Source of the DNA: CAVVSQ01 sp963848825
GTDB lineage: Bacteria; Planctomycetota; Planctomycetia; Gemmatales; Gemmataceae
Assembly: GCA_963848825.1 (NCBI GenBank)
Contig: CAWKFA010000014.1
Location: 62,001-126,000, forward strand
Direction: 5' to 3'
Length of the DNA stretch: 64,000 bases
Below, one piece after another: positions 36,501 through 37,851 of this stretch; positions within the stretch are counted from its first letter, which is position 1, and the number at the start of each line of letters is the position of its first letter. The notes beneath the pieces were generated by a model. The model had not been told where the DNA came from. It made no database searches and was given only the letters and a program-made list of their open reading frames with translations. The position numbers were made by a program, and so were the translations under genes.

Positions 36501-36830
36501 GACGTGGATGCCGGGGACAGCCTCATGACCACATCCCTGCCAGCCGGCGAACGGCGTTTGCCGACCGGCACCGGGTTGAATTCGAGTATTCCGCCCGGAC
36601 TTCAACCAGCTCCCTTGAATGTCGCGACTGTGCCAGCGACGCCAAGCACCGGGAACGTTGTCGGCAACAATGCCCCAGCGGCCAGCCTCCCGAAGTCCAA
36701 GGGCCGAGCTAGTAGCTCGGTTCTCGATCGGGTCTTCGCGGAGCCCTGGTCAGACAGCGCCACCGTGGCCAGCAGCGACGCGCTCGATCAAGTGTTCGTG
36801 CTGCTGGGCACCAAAAAAAGCAAGAAATGA
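8951..36830 (+). CDS. Giant surface protein 1, about 9,290 aa once repaired
   Basis: One gene is broken into ten main frames by about thirteen single-base shifts, mostly one G or C short in a G/C run (GGG 9532, GGG 9811, GGGGG 9959, GGG 21053, GGG 24379, G 26047, CC 34301). The leader MKNTWWRWLAGRI, a basic stretch and LEARVVPS form a planctomycete giant-protein export signature. Order: beta-solenoid repeats (9.2-26 kb), beta-rich G-N-D-type region (26-28.9 kb), Gly-rich tract, YVTN propeller, PKD domains, two Calx-beta domains, and a C-terminal HELGHILGLDD metallopeptidase-like domain. It is likely an exported adhesin or cell-surface fibre. A second in-frame ATG at 8939 is possible. A terminator hairpin follows the stop. 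Confidence 0.8.
10028..11623 (+). CDS. Giant 1, segment 2: beta-solenoid repeats
   Basis: Short repeats alternate strands such as GVGVAVAVNIVN and DARILDGASLTGTRNLSLTATSN. These are parallel beta-helix units like those of filamentous haemagglutinins, rich in Ala, Thr, Ser and Gly with almost no Cys. The first full copy of the 1188-bp tandem unit starts here near 10864. It ends at a stop created by a one-base loss at GTGCGCCGACC (about 11571) relative to the other copies. Confidence 0.7.
   Translation: MTATAGTISVKATSTRTVVTSATSTAGGADPSTPNPEVQADSQGKAKTSKGPIGVAGALAVNDVKGNTQAYVATGTLTSSGGPINIASTSANTSTTNADGSPTSSGTSSGVGVAVAVNIVNVDNKAYVDGTTVLTSPAVTVQAAMPSASSSNTFNAIAKSGAGNPTNVGLAGAVAVNVVSNTSEALLNATGALTLVLPPSNVGPDISFSALNNATNTASATATTGGGSTGVGASVAVNVATNTADARILDGASLTGTRNLSLTATSNDPATTTVTAGAAATSGTGVGASAAIGVVNSESSATIGTSAGTLTTSGFVMMSATHTGSSNTSADASAAGSKAAIGAAVAVNVESETSTATTKRSINAGGYVTIMADNAGAGTADAKAGAQGADAAASSADAPKTGEASTADNQVGDQLDLASSEAPSDPDAANAKTAKPSAKTSKGQLNVAGAIGVNVETSSAQASIPNGLTITATGLLTVHTSNDTDGLAKGDGSATAGANTSSTSVGVGIAINYVRRPTRRPSATAPLPARV
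11774..13330 (+). CDS. Giant 1, segment 3: tandem repeat units
   Basis: This segment carries the end of unit 1, all of unit 2 and the start of unit 3. Three one-base losses in 11571-11790, visible by comparison with the other copies, leave the net frame unchanged. It ends because one base is missing at ACCAGGCCAACC (about 13195) where the other copies have ACCAGCGCCAACC. Confidence 0.7.
   Translation: MRSSPTAQVTVNQGGSAGDVALTAANTSTTTATATSQASGKTGIGASVALNIITNNADAQILDGATLTGAHNVTLSATSANPTTTTVAAGGTATSGTGVGASAAIGVVNSESAASLGTSTGTLTTTGFVMMSATHTGSGNTSADASAGDSKAAIGAAVAVNVESETSTATTKRSINAGGYVTIMADNAGAGTADAKAGAQGADAAASSADAPKTGEASTADNQVGDQLDLASSEAPSDPDAANAKTAKPSAKTSKGQLNVAGAIGVNVETSSANASIPNGLTITATGLLTVHTSNDTDGLAKGDGSATAGANTSSTSVGVGIAINYVRATNQATVGNGTITSQGLTVEALMNTTAPGDTDQGTSNFTAMAVSGASGAGGTNGAGALALNIVTNTSQAQVAPTAQVTVNHGGSAGDVALTAANTSTTTATATSQASGKTGIGASVALNIITNNADAQILDGATLTGAHNVTLSATRPTRRQRRSRLAELPRAVRGWEHRRRSAWSTVNPPPAWERPPAR
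13255..14205 (+). CDS. Giant 1, segment 4: tandem repeat unit 3
   Basis: The peptide is nearly identical to unit 2, through TKRSINAGGYVTIMADNAG and ASTADNQVGDQLDLASSEAP. It ends after an extra G in GAAGCGCTCGATGAAC (about 14010), where the other copies read GAAGCGCTCATGAAC. Confidence 0.7.
   Translation: MGASAAIGVVNSESTASLGTSTGTLTTTGFVMIGATHSGSGNTSADASAGGSKAAIGAAVAVNVESETSTATTKRSINAGGYVTIMADNAGAGTADAKAGAQGADAAASSADAPKTGEASTADNQVGDQLDLASSEAPSDPDAANAKTAKPSAKTSKGQLNVAGAIGVNVETSSAQASIPNGLTITATGLLTVHTSNDTDGLAKGDGSATAGANTSSTSVGVGIAINYVRATNQATVGNGSVSSQGLTVEALDEHDGSRRHGSGDEQLHGDGGLGSERFGRHQWSRGVGAEYRDQHQPGASCAHCPGDGEPRRQRW
14012..21229 (+). CDS. Giant 1, segment 5: main beta-solenoid body
   Basis: This 2405-aa open frame holds units 4 and 5 of the 1188-bp repeat, a diverged unit 6 (from about 17010), and then non-identical solenoid repeats. 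Later repeats contain a recurrent T-x-A-Y/F-I-G (S/N/T) turn, for example TEAYIGSSAKVNA and TTAFIGSNTKADA, the mark of stacked beta-helix coils. Unit 4 carries an inserted domain at 15067-15305. The only acidic break is about residues 1500-1560 (AQEQAKFAETEPGAPAP), probably a flexible linker. Loss of one G at 21053-21055 ends it. Confidence 0.8.
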   Translation: MNTTAPGDTDQGTSNFTAMAVSGASGSGGTSGAGALALNIVTNTSQAQVAPTAQVTVNHGGSAGDVALTAANTSTTTATATSQASGKTGIGASVALNIITNNADAQILDGATLTGAHNVTLSATSANPTTTTVAAGGTATSGTGVGASAAIGVVNSESTASLGTSAGTLTTTGFVMMSATHTGSSNTSADASAGGSKAAIGAAVAVNVESETSTATTKRSINAGGYVTIMADNAGAGTANAKAGSQGADAGASSPDAPKTGEASTADNQVGDQLDLASSEAPSNPDAANAKTSKPSAKTSKSQLNIAGAIGVNVETSSANASIPNGLTITATGLLTVHSSNDTDALAKGDGSAVANPTTTLAAAIADATAMSITVASAALFPSSGQFVIQIGSEQMLVTGGQGTTTWMVTRGHNGSTAVAHDLNDSVSETSTAKTTTVGVGVAINVVTATNQATVGNGTIASQGLTVEALMNTTAPGDTDQGTSNFTAMAVSGASGSGGTSGAGALALNIVTNTSQAQVAPTAQVTVNQGGSAGDVALTAANTSTTTATATSQASGKTGIGASVALNIITNNADAQILDGATLTGAHNVTLSATSANPTTTTVAAGGTATSGTGVGASAAIGVVNSESTASLGTSTGTLTTTGFVMIGATHSGSGNTSADASAGGSKAAIGAAVAVNVESETSTATTKRSINAGGYVTIMADNAGAGTANAKAGAQGADAAANSADAPKTGEASTADNQVGDQLDLASSEAPSDPDAANAKTAKPSAKTSKGQLNVAGAIGVNVETSSAQASIPNGLTITATGLLTVHTSNDTDGLAKGDGSATAGANTSSTSVGVGIAINYVRATNQATVGNGSVSSQGLTVEALMNTTAPGDTDQGTSNFTAMAVSGASGSGGTSGAGALALNIVTNTSQAQVAPTAQVTVNQGGSAGDVALTAANTSTTTATATSQASGKTGIGASVALNIITNNADAQILDGATLTGAHNVTLSATSANPTTTTTTAGGAATAGASVGASAAVGVVNSESSATLGTSAGTLTTTGFITVTATHTGSSNASADGSAKGGNNAVGAAIAVNVEHETSTATTNRDINAGGLVTFEADNAAAGAASATASVGGADGTSGSADAPNGSEDSSADSQTSDQLTLASQEAPSNPDAANANSSKPSAKSSSSTGGKLGLAAALGVNLVWSTAQATVPAGRTVTAQGLVTISASNDTDAAASGDGTQVGGKTAPKYGVGVGAAVNYVVALNQAIIGSGAQVTGQGVTVQALANHNGTGTDADSPPGVADGTDTFRATAVSGAGGQSFGVAGSLALNLVTNKNEALVNAASTGTQTLVALGSGDLTLTAENVSTVTANATAAQSGGKIGIGAVISVNVATNTAHAQIGDGVQITGGNNALLTANSNQTTSTTTKGGSQASGSLAFTPSIAVAVTSNDAMASLGAGNGLTLPGKLTISATHSGTTTAMAEGATHASGKAGIGVSLALNVSNDAASANLGRSVTTTGTGAASAASISASNAASFLANGVASEGGASPDSEKGAGTGDKGADADAQEQAKFAETEPGAPAPAAAAPADPSDPGNTSGVLSQSDALDENAKPSDSSTSADGESTSQGGGAGGMKSTTVGVAAAVGINVATSSSTATVADNVHLIAGGTLALMSTNGTSAGASALGTAVSSTQKNSVAAAVSINVVSVTNHASAGNNVTLQGSSITITALEPVVANASQSDDFRTWAISGSGGQNNALAGSFGINVINFGSTAGTQASIGSGGTVTSGGAITIEAADALVLRNIDGSAAFGGSNLGVGLSFGVNVVRHQTTAFIGSNTKADAPDALTVQATASILPAHLVLPWETAVFTSLGLGINVTSLPIEPTIVAVAGAVSGSTSVGGSVAVNVFFEQTIAYIGSSARINQNASITGQSDQSVTVLAADDLTIIDGAGGLSGGAETGIGLGLDVGVLLRDTEAYIGSSAKVNAVSTISVTAPITENITSLAAEVSAGGDTGVAGAISVYVLPSSNLDQAHIDNGATVVAGGNMTLSAGFSSANPETIYLIAGSLGAGGDAGVGISNTTLVKNETVEATIGTGVTIGSAGLSLRAAMPENITTIAVAGAGGGDAGVAGSATINVWHDIVEATIGGGGTQVTATGSISLLASDTTTMLSTAGALAGGGDAGVGAGVDVGVITKDTEAYIGTATVNAAGDVTVQAVSNEAITSLVATAAVGGSAGLAGSVGVYVVDVTTRSFIGLDPGDPKAVAGITSVTAQGNVKVAATEATKLLGIDGSLSAAGSVAAGAAAAVPIMDKRTEAFLGANANVTALGLGGAMTAANGHFNIGSGAYQTINEKGKGGDVTQKSVGPDASGRNPCPTPDRRRWPTLGSATRAPPRRLPRACTASPSRRRIKTTSKSSAAAAGPAASLR
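15067..15305 (+). other. Inserted small domain within repeat unit 4
   Basis: Only unit 4 has about 220 extra bases, encoding ADATAMSITVASAALFPSS, FVIQIGSEQMLVTGG and TTTWMVTRGHNGSTAVAH. This strand pattern is familiar from phage tail and bacterial surface proteins. It replaces the short GANTSSTS linker of the other units, and the normal repeat sequence resumes after it. Confidence 0.75.
21088..24390 (+). CDS. Giant 1, segment 6: solenoid continuation
   Basis: The 1100-aa frame continues the solenoid with the same T-x-A-Y-I-G turns and GVGVAVTILTKDTEAF-type strands. A Ser/Asp-rich excursion near 22400-22640 (SSGGSSLSTSTSKADSQTSD) interrupts the regular coils. No catalytic motifs are seen. The G run at 24379-24381 is one base short, and the next frame follows directly. 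Confidence 0.75.
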   Translation: MANTRLSNARTATPATTSLHGVAVSATNQDDVQIISGSGGASGVVAVNISGAVNVLTTHTSAYIAGGASVNNANNNAGAGASQAVLVAAGDDYSSLAISLGFSAAGEVAVTPDAAVLVVKNTTQAHIDDGALVNARQDITVAAHSEQDILDITVGVAASGLAGLSAAASVIVLNDTTFAYIGSTPSGANGTPTAATANAGGNILIDAGDDTKTFTVAGSVGIGIGGGGGGVGVAVTILTKDTEAFVGKGAVINAAGNSSSLSTIHDGTIDSKGGFPNLPTFHGLAVQAASSEDVTSVGAAGGGGLFFGLGGGVSVEVISSTTQAFIGDNALVNKTLTNPDPTDSVNVSAVNATKVFGFGGGIAGGFVGLAGGIDVGILQNNTAAFIAAGAEVHAQQDVNVNALANKDVQSYAVSGAGGAVALAGSVSVWTIGSAFSSGYADNNGSNSTDPLSSGGSSLSTSTSKADSQTSDIATMLTGSDGYKSSGTQNSSGGVKTNVTKGTTKLSSPGSDGLVSGAKSKTSGTAAYIGGGAHVTAGQRGNGVGSVKVLAREKIKFTATAGTVSGGIAGIGGAVVIVNINSNTQAYIASGATVRAGSADNILVSASLTNDVTGNAIAGLAGLLALGAQVVIIKDTSTQWAHIDSEAVITQAGSLTVQATANRVLNANAAAVTVGAIAIGLGIAMAKADGFTKAQIADGAQVGQQTGLSVDNISVSATDADKITSSAMAVAGGIGAVNLNYTNAVDDPLVTASIGGNVTAAGSITVTASATPVVSATTIGISVSILLAAGGSLAQTTDAPTVQAFISPSSHVTANTGTLSLTAQVIGLSNTATANASGGALVGVNGAEADANSAPVVNAYVGSGAVVTTGLDANVLANSRGATMATAGSTTVGFVAVGLNRATAIVGIGTVTEIGSPSLTAASTNAHVDGGATINAGGSITVGASSNQNTSADATANAGALVAVTVTSAFAIRNDPVAVTINNNAVLTAVNNITISANNATTQTHAGASNNSGGVGAFGFPTTATTVSDSTTATLGSGVHATATLGNFILQAVTNDSGIDSHSDSFAVAGIAVANSDATTTVNDPATAQVGGLSQVAAGRN
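24387..26204 (+). CDS. Giant 1, segment 7: end of solenoid
   Basis: The 605-aa frame has longer and less regular beta repeats (VNLTVTPNSGTFTTNLSNVG; LTSTLGSIGTGANRVNAQ), resembling haemagglutinin-repeat carriers. The real frame leaves at about 26047, where adding one G (NVHAAGFLADLSAGSG) links it to the next segment. Codons after that point are out of frame. Confidence 0.7.
   Translation: MKVLATQSNTNSAVATAGATAGAFFCHLTANATVNATYNADVIVSPGADLSGPDLLQLSANSGTPTAIAHSIGNGLAFAGQTDSTANNSLSTHAKVEVNSGTPTTTMRTSQLLVTANNPNPTQVTNDERNVLLLDIGSASAHPSQPVHEGLVDFNANVIITGASARLHIDAAGNVVEQSGITFTQTSTQINVNPIMNSSNGSATLTATGPTQNVTGHANFSFDQGLGTVRIINDSLKKLVLSSINVLNPNPVVNLTVTPNSGTFTTNLSNVGGTPVLITNTSSADILLTGTITNPEGTTTVLDKGGNIASGNASQLIQTATLALTSTLGSIGTGANRVNAQLVESSFGAAVFSAAAAGNIFLNLSALNLTAGALTVTSSSMTGQVVDLHFQDGMKQQGNTTVPQVSTYNIGGIAASTELDADAGSSGVVNLAFTAPLDMRVGIINSRQGDVSLTATSGAIIAAPNGGATGVSGNNLTFIAGTTIGAGNALFVDSAHSAAGIVSATAGGSVALNETAGNLSLGRVLSTGGNITLTAAGQILDGRTGGSPADNVHAPASSPTCPPVRELAPRPNTSSPMSPIWRPAAALAASSSTISPASSRSVAGR
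26066..29476 (+). CDS. Giant 1, segment 8: beta repeats leading into Gly-rich tract
   Basis: Residues to about 600 contain spaced G-N-D/N motifs (AGNDTFNISG, RAGNDVFNVNA, GGGNDTVTVLA, GGDDTFNVS). They recall calcium-binding RTX-like rolls, though without tight nonapeptide periodicity. A lectin-like beta domain (28100-28650) follows, then the start of the Gly-rich tract. The real frame leaves at 29120, where one G is missing; residues after that are out of frame. Confidence 0.7.
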   Translation: MSAGSGIGTSAKHLITNVANLEASGGTGGIFIDNLSSILTIGGGPLTGLTGAAITLKTTGSLRVNENVLASGAVALGAGSSLTLPAGVTVQSTSAALTFSSDGAANPSVIDISGAIHGTNASIQVTNHGSNVSVQLNQLPIIPVTVNGNATAGTPGTNNSLFVPGTAGNDTFNISGSANPTVGGMITLVGVETVTYLNLQALAIDSRAGNDVFNVNATSATTSLTGSGSDRLNLTANGSTNAPVIFQGGAGTNPVFVTGNTTANDIIVAAPNTVVLGSGLPDSSSSSSGALAGDVIGAGLQLQYGSNGSSISALNITLPGVGARLFVLGTQAPTTVQANGANDTVSLGGAPAPIAIFAGGPATFTAVRTMGSTSIASTTFNKPIVVTGTANAGDALIFDDSQNSSAILGGMNANSVSNIGEDPTKVTFQFTGIHLLTVNLGTGDDQFAVNSTFTDATGIVTINGGGGNDTVTVLASATPLAIDGGTGTTNKVVFDDSTGIAPITAAALGDALVGGVLESSLTGFGPVGTVIFTNFQQATLKESTANDTLSVNSSVTTLAVQAFGNGGDDTFNVSNVGQAMSLQGGAGEDTVKLTILDNPFNHPDLSSKLAFAVEHLVVDNTANTGAVSWREDNGDTVGSVQGSTYKPLVAVNGADDVRILAGTSTGNALNIVGDASPVTGTIDGDKVVLVTGQNVLASGNFKTYNDFSNTNGLIQFAALTGSPTSYNEDGFTLSGFNGSTHTALAADTSITSAVKAGGNTNSFVLTATDGGLFSLYGISMSGTGTVTFTANYDNGQPAFTKQIPLSASGGFLTFPFTSEFTALKSVQWNNVTGLLVTNIVATETVTPGGTATAIAAAPGGSLTAAAETINIDSNLGTLTINGVDSGATPAGAIGHLNGTPFFVRETATGTQYFFQGDLNIPNNSTVSAVGVNAGSFTISLIVGGDLNLGSNVSFNMSASFSTPGPGGGFGGGTVGTGGAGGPGGDGAGVNNKFGANGTGGTTPSHDGGRGGDGGIGGFVLWELMVLMGLREAKGATVSAAAAAVAPAAAVPRAELGVLKQLTWDQLPLDRLVGWEEPAAPAARAGPAPLLTAAAAVVAGQVVTAEPASRAVAGLVPPVPIAPTAARPVASPIAAAS
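28951..29997 (+). repeat. Gly-rich low-complexity tract
   Basis: About 350 residues are dominated by GG-x and GGxGG steps (GGAGGSGATGGAGG; GGTGGTGGSGGAGAGG), with two non-repetitive islands near 29240-29285 and 29420-29480. The composition resembles mycobacterial PGRS or glycine-rich wall proteins. The coding strand is strongly G-rich. The opposite strand is open as a Pro-rich frame, which is a shadow. Confidence 0.85.
29125..34467 (+). CDS. Giant 1, segment 9: Gly-rich tract, YVTN propeller, PKD
   Basis: The Gly-rich tract runs to about 29997. A beta domain (30240-30800) follows. About seven YVTN-type blades lie at 30810-31760 (AITVTPDAKNVYALS, KVVLSPDGKNVYVTE, DMALSQDGQFFYVAS, AIAVSHDDNYIYVTG). 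From 32580 come PKD/Ig-like domains marked by INWGDGT or VNWGDGT and SHTF/HTYT. The frame ends after CC at 34301-34302 is read one C short. Confidence 0.8.
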   Translation: MGANGTNGTSGSKGSDGVGSSGSGGAGGSGATGGAGGSQTINVGPVTIGPFGGLGGTGGTGGAGGSGAAFNGGGGGGGGPGGNGGTGITGGGGISASRTNSSNGSKTGGITYSSSLVITGGGGGGAGGGAGGGGGGGGGGAGGTGGAGGGGGAILADPGGNARGGDGGGGGGGKGAAGGKGGDGGKGGSGGGAFEIVANGRINLNSTTNLNAKGGQGGSGSDGSGPNPTTPQGGGGGANAGTTGAAGADGSGVHPGGGGFGGGGGNGGAGGTGGTGGSGGAGAGGAGGTIKLFGSVVNAAGATVNTQGAFSGDFVTVGVDGQLLIGSNTPVGASSITKTGVGNLVNLNSAGSGATAANPFVKNPTTGNLTVTPMIAGLQGGAETYGLVSSTFASNLLGDTTYSNALNTATSNAVVMVLREAVPTSFGDQYVGFDYVFYVNMTGETLGTPQLGVTEGSANSSTFNPIPALEYQGVLNNPTFLGSGPKTISVLPAHGIWATMVPHTDPAGGQFLYSSLSGPVDLLKKFTGVVGQGQQLEAGKAFFITAQRGTQVSGLQLPGLTAITVTPDAKNVYALSVAKNILVVANGDLSQRQTVAVSGLTAASKVVLSPDGKNVYVTEPTGGNVVVFTRNTATGALTVPALQSFSIGGLSGSLTFNSAGTKVFTAAQNSITSYQRNADGSLNFLGVNTLNGLGAISDMALSQDGQFFYVASRASSNFFVLNSATVAIVSSFSASPANGLQGASAIAVSHDDNYIYVTGEDGGTLTVVQRTGASFTVLQTLIQGLNGVRGLIDPNAVAVSNDASSGHQAQDKFVYVTGGLGNTLAVFARQSDGTLQAVQTDRGAVGLNSPGGLAEDASGTVYVASQLGFGVSGGGIATFTPVPPVVITAASWLNNTATITADNSFKPGQTVTVAGISGSLVPAGYNGDVVVLAVITTAGKQTGFTYLLATNPGTATLNNATASANPRTTTVTFNKSMDAVTLTTGSSPDTINELHAPDVAVLNINAGDGSNAIGVLGVTAPGLTTSSQTVTVTTGTGPDNVTVFAGRPNDTYNINTGDGADFVKLSGDLANDANVHFTVNLGNGDDTAQIAGTSLASSDVVNIFGGVDNDTLLYDAGGNPITPGTPITPDGSITTSGISKATINYTGIESIPGFVAGTASAGGPYTITEGGALSLSGSASAATGTTLTSVSWDLNGDGTFGDAGVTTVTTSTAIPWSALVGLGITHNGTYTIAIQVLSSNNTSATAFGTLVVNAAKPTINVTGNATANVGETYNLGFTATFGGDEKPLSWIVNWGDGTPNSTLPSDATGAPHTYTTVNSFNIQVSVTDVNGLHAPSAGVTGGTKSITTVINPNAIGAGGPYIIDEGGNLVLISTANGVPTSAGWDLKGQSNFTDATGTYTSNGNGTSTSTLTLTWAQLQALGITDSTPTGTPLSVKVKALYPTTAVAAGFLISLPTTLTIRNVAPIAALTGSAQEGGTGSVTFSAQSDPANADTLAGFKYSYDVGNTGAFLVTDSASPTFAIPASNLIHTGTVVVRGRIADKDGAFTDSIVTVPITDQPPTILTVDAAKTVIENSSVTLDNVTFSDPGADTITASINWGDNSSSQGLVTTTNTTPAPTTGMVSGSHTFAFRATPYTVTITIRDSAGAPVSRSFQVTVQDPPLTLVAGPGQSVNEGDLVTLTGATFTDPGAPDAGTYAASVNWGDGTATDLTPNVSAPPHPPTLAGSSIAIITAKPELTRLPCRSMKTICQRSTIRSRSSSITWDRRSTLALISALDRGPW
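34347..36830 (+). CDS. Giant 1, segment 10: PKD, Calx-beta, HExxH C terminus
   Basis: Three or four PKD domains (INWGDNTSS, VDWGDGTTP, VNWGDGTSS) are followed by two Calx-beta domains (SVNYSTVNGTAKAGTDFTG at about 35520 and VSYSTSNGTATSASNYKG at about 35895). A C-terminal domain (36160-36540) has ITIDAGAAGFGWYIG and then HELGHILGLDD at 36471-36503, fitting HExxHxxGxxD, the zinc site of metzincin-like peptidases. The last 60 residues contain two copies of a short motif (VLDRVFAEPW, ALDQVFVLLG) before a basic end. Confidence 0.8.
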   Translation: MSVNEDDLPTVHDTFTVIVNNVGPAVNAGADIGAGPGALVKLNSSFSDPGFQVGATKETYDATINWGDNTSSPGVVNVTPGGPNVLTTGTVTGSHQYKGDGPYTVTVSVSDGGIAGTGQLSVFDAPAVFRPITNLAGNEGSPIKLNASFTDLGFTFGGTVKSFAATVDWGDGTTPTNGVVTVTQGTTTTLTTGIITDSHTYGTFGTYHVTINLKDEANALTVGRLNAVVSNLAPNLAALPILFFPPNQTFILSDTFTDPGPGDSHSITVNWGDGTSSTTLDGNAVFPNTSGGFDHFLVEPTTTTTGVLLPGRITLGHLYHDNISHVITLTLTDSGGLSSQITTTAQAILPNTTTVAILNSQGSELEPVKGGKANYVFTIHLGNPLAKPISVNYSTVNGTAKAGTDFTGVTNKTVVIPAGSTDLPINVSILGDSPQLPGGPADKYFTVNLSWAVDPANPQNIITATATGDIQQTFVPTVTIPATQAVHLSGGTYAVTLNVASMYPNLAYAQAAGSVSVSYSTSNGTATSASNYKGVSGVLTIPASTLVAGSSTINIQVTGKGLAVGQTFNMTLSNISNGALVTGSTVGSVAIFNPQMAAGKPAEAPGGEVLTSPSQLAPILEAAEANWEAVGTKPGNFNNIQIQITHIGHNVLASTAGRAITIDAGAAGFGWYIGASNGMFQPVANAANFFARVGSQAAGHMDLLTVLEHELGHILGLDDVDAGDSLMTTSLPAGERRLPTGTGLNSSIPPGLQPAPLNVATVPATPSTGNVVGNNAPAASLPKSKGRASSSVLDRVFAEPWSDSATVASSDALDQVFVLLGTKKSKK

Positions 36831-36840
36831 CGTAATAGCC

Positions 36841-36870
36841 AAACGCCGAAAGAACTCTCTTCCGGCGTTT
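36841..36870 (+). terminator. Hairpin after giant gene 1
   Basis: AAACGCCGAAAG pairs with CTTCCGGCGTTT around AACTCT, with one mismatch, starting 10 nt after the stop codon. The stem ends in TTTAGTCTTTTC. Position and shape fit an intrinsic terminator. Confidence 0.6.
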
Positions 36871-37054
36871 AGTCTTTTCGGCCTTCTCCGCAAGGACCTG
36901 CGACAAGTCGCCGGGAAGCCCGGCGTTCTCTGTTTCGAAATCGATTTCAAGGGCCCCGAGAGGGACCGTGATGGTACCTCTCAGGGTCCCGAGATTTTGA
37001 AATAAAACTCTCGGAATCCCTGGTTAACAGACCCCTCGGAGTTACCCGCCCGAT
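36861..37054 (+). repeat. Intergenic repeat part B, copy 2
   Basis: It matches 5251-5447. Kept structures include CGCCGGG-AAG-CCCGGCG (36909-36925) and the CCCCGAGAGGGACC hairpin (36954-36987). It starts 30 nt after the giant 1 stop, and its first bases form the 3' arm of the terminator hairpin. Confidence 0.8.
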
Positions 37055-37851
37055 GACGTCCATGTTTTCACACGTCAATCCCGCCGCCATGACCAACGAC
37101 GACCGGATATGCCAAGTCGCGCCCATCCTCGCTGCCTTCGTTCTCGCGTCGCGCTTCCCACGAACCATGGCCAAGATTCCGGCCCAAAAAGGTTGTCGGA
37201 AGTCAGCCGAAATTGCCACGTACCGGTACTTGGCACGTACGGCCTCATCTTTCACGGAAATCAATTTCGGAACTGAGGGAGTTTAATTTGTCACCTAATT
37301 TAGGTTAGGACAGCACAAACACCTAGCCGCCTCATTCTGGTGAGAATATGCTTGCAATCGGTCTTTCGTTGGATTAACCTTCTGGTTCTGGAGTCGCCGC
37401 CGAGGCGTTTTTTCTGGGAAAGACCCCTGCACCGTGCTGCAGCCTGCCTTATTGCTCACTTTCCTGATTTCCGTGGGAATTGCCGAGACTTTTCGGGCCG
37501 AGGAAACATAGCCAGGAACCAGCACGGGCGGGCCGTTGCCAGCCAGCAACAAACATTCGCGTTATTGATCGTCAGGATTCTGGGAGGCACAAGCTTCTCC
37601 TTTTCTTGTTGATCGTTGCCGTGGTGCATTGGAAGAGGCAATCTAAAAAGGTCCCTAACGACTTGGCCGGAGGGAATAGCATGCCAGAGCAAACGCCGCG
37701 ACTTTTAAAATGGTGCCAGCACAGACAAAATGTCTGCGCTACCAAACCACCAGCAGGAATATCTCAGGCACGGCTAAAAGCCTGCGGCTAAAGTATCTAT
37801 TCTCATGTGTCGTTCAACCGTTATCGACAACCCCTAAAAGTAAGGCAAAAA

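Larger units (their letters stand above)
36831..37851. other. Intergenic region between giant genes 1 and 2
   Basis: After repeat part B the next 800 nt hold no convincing gene. Small hairpins occur close to giant 2: CAGACA-AAA-TGTCTG (near 37722-37736) and GGCTAAAAGCC-type (near 37774). The region presumably holds the promoter of giant gene 2. I could not point to clear -35/-10 boxes. Confidence 0.5.
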
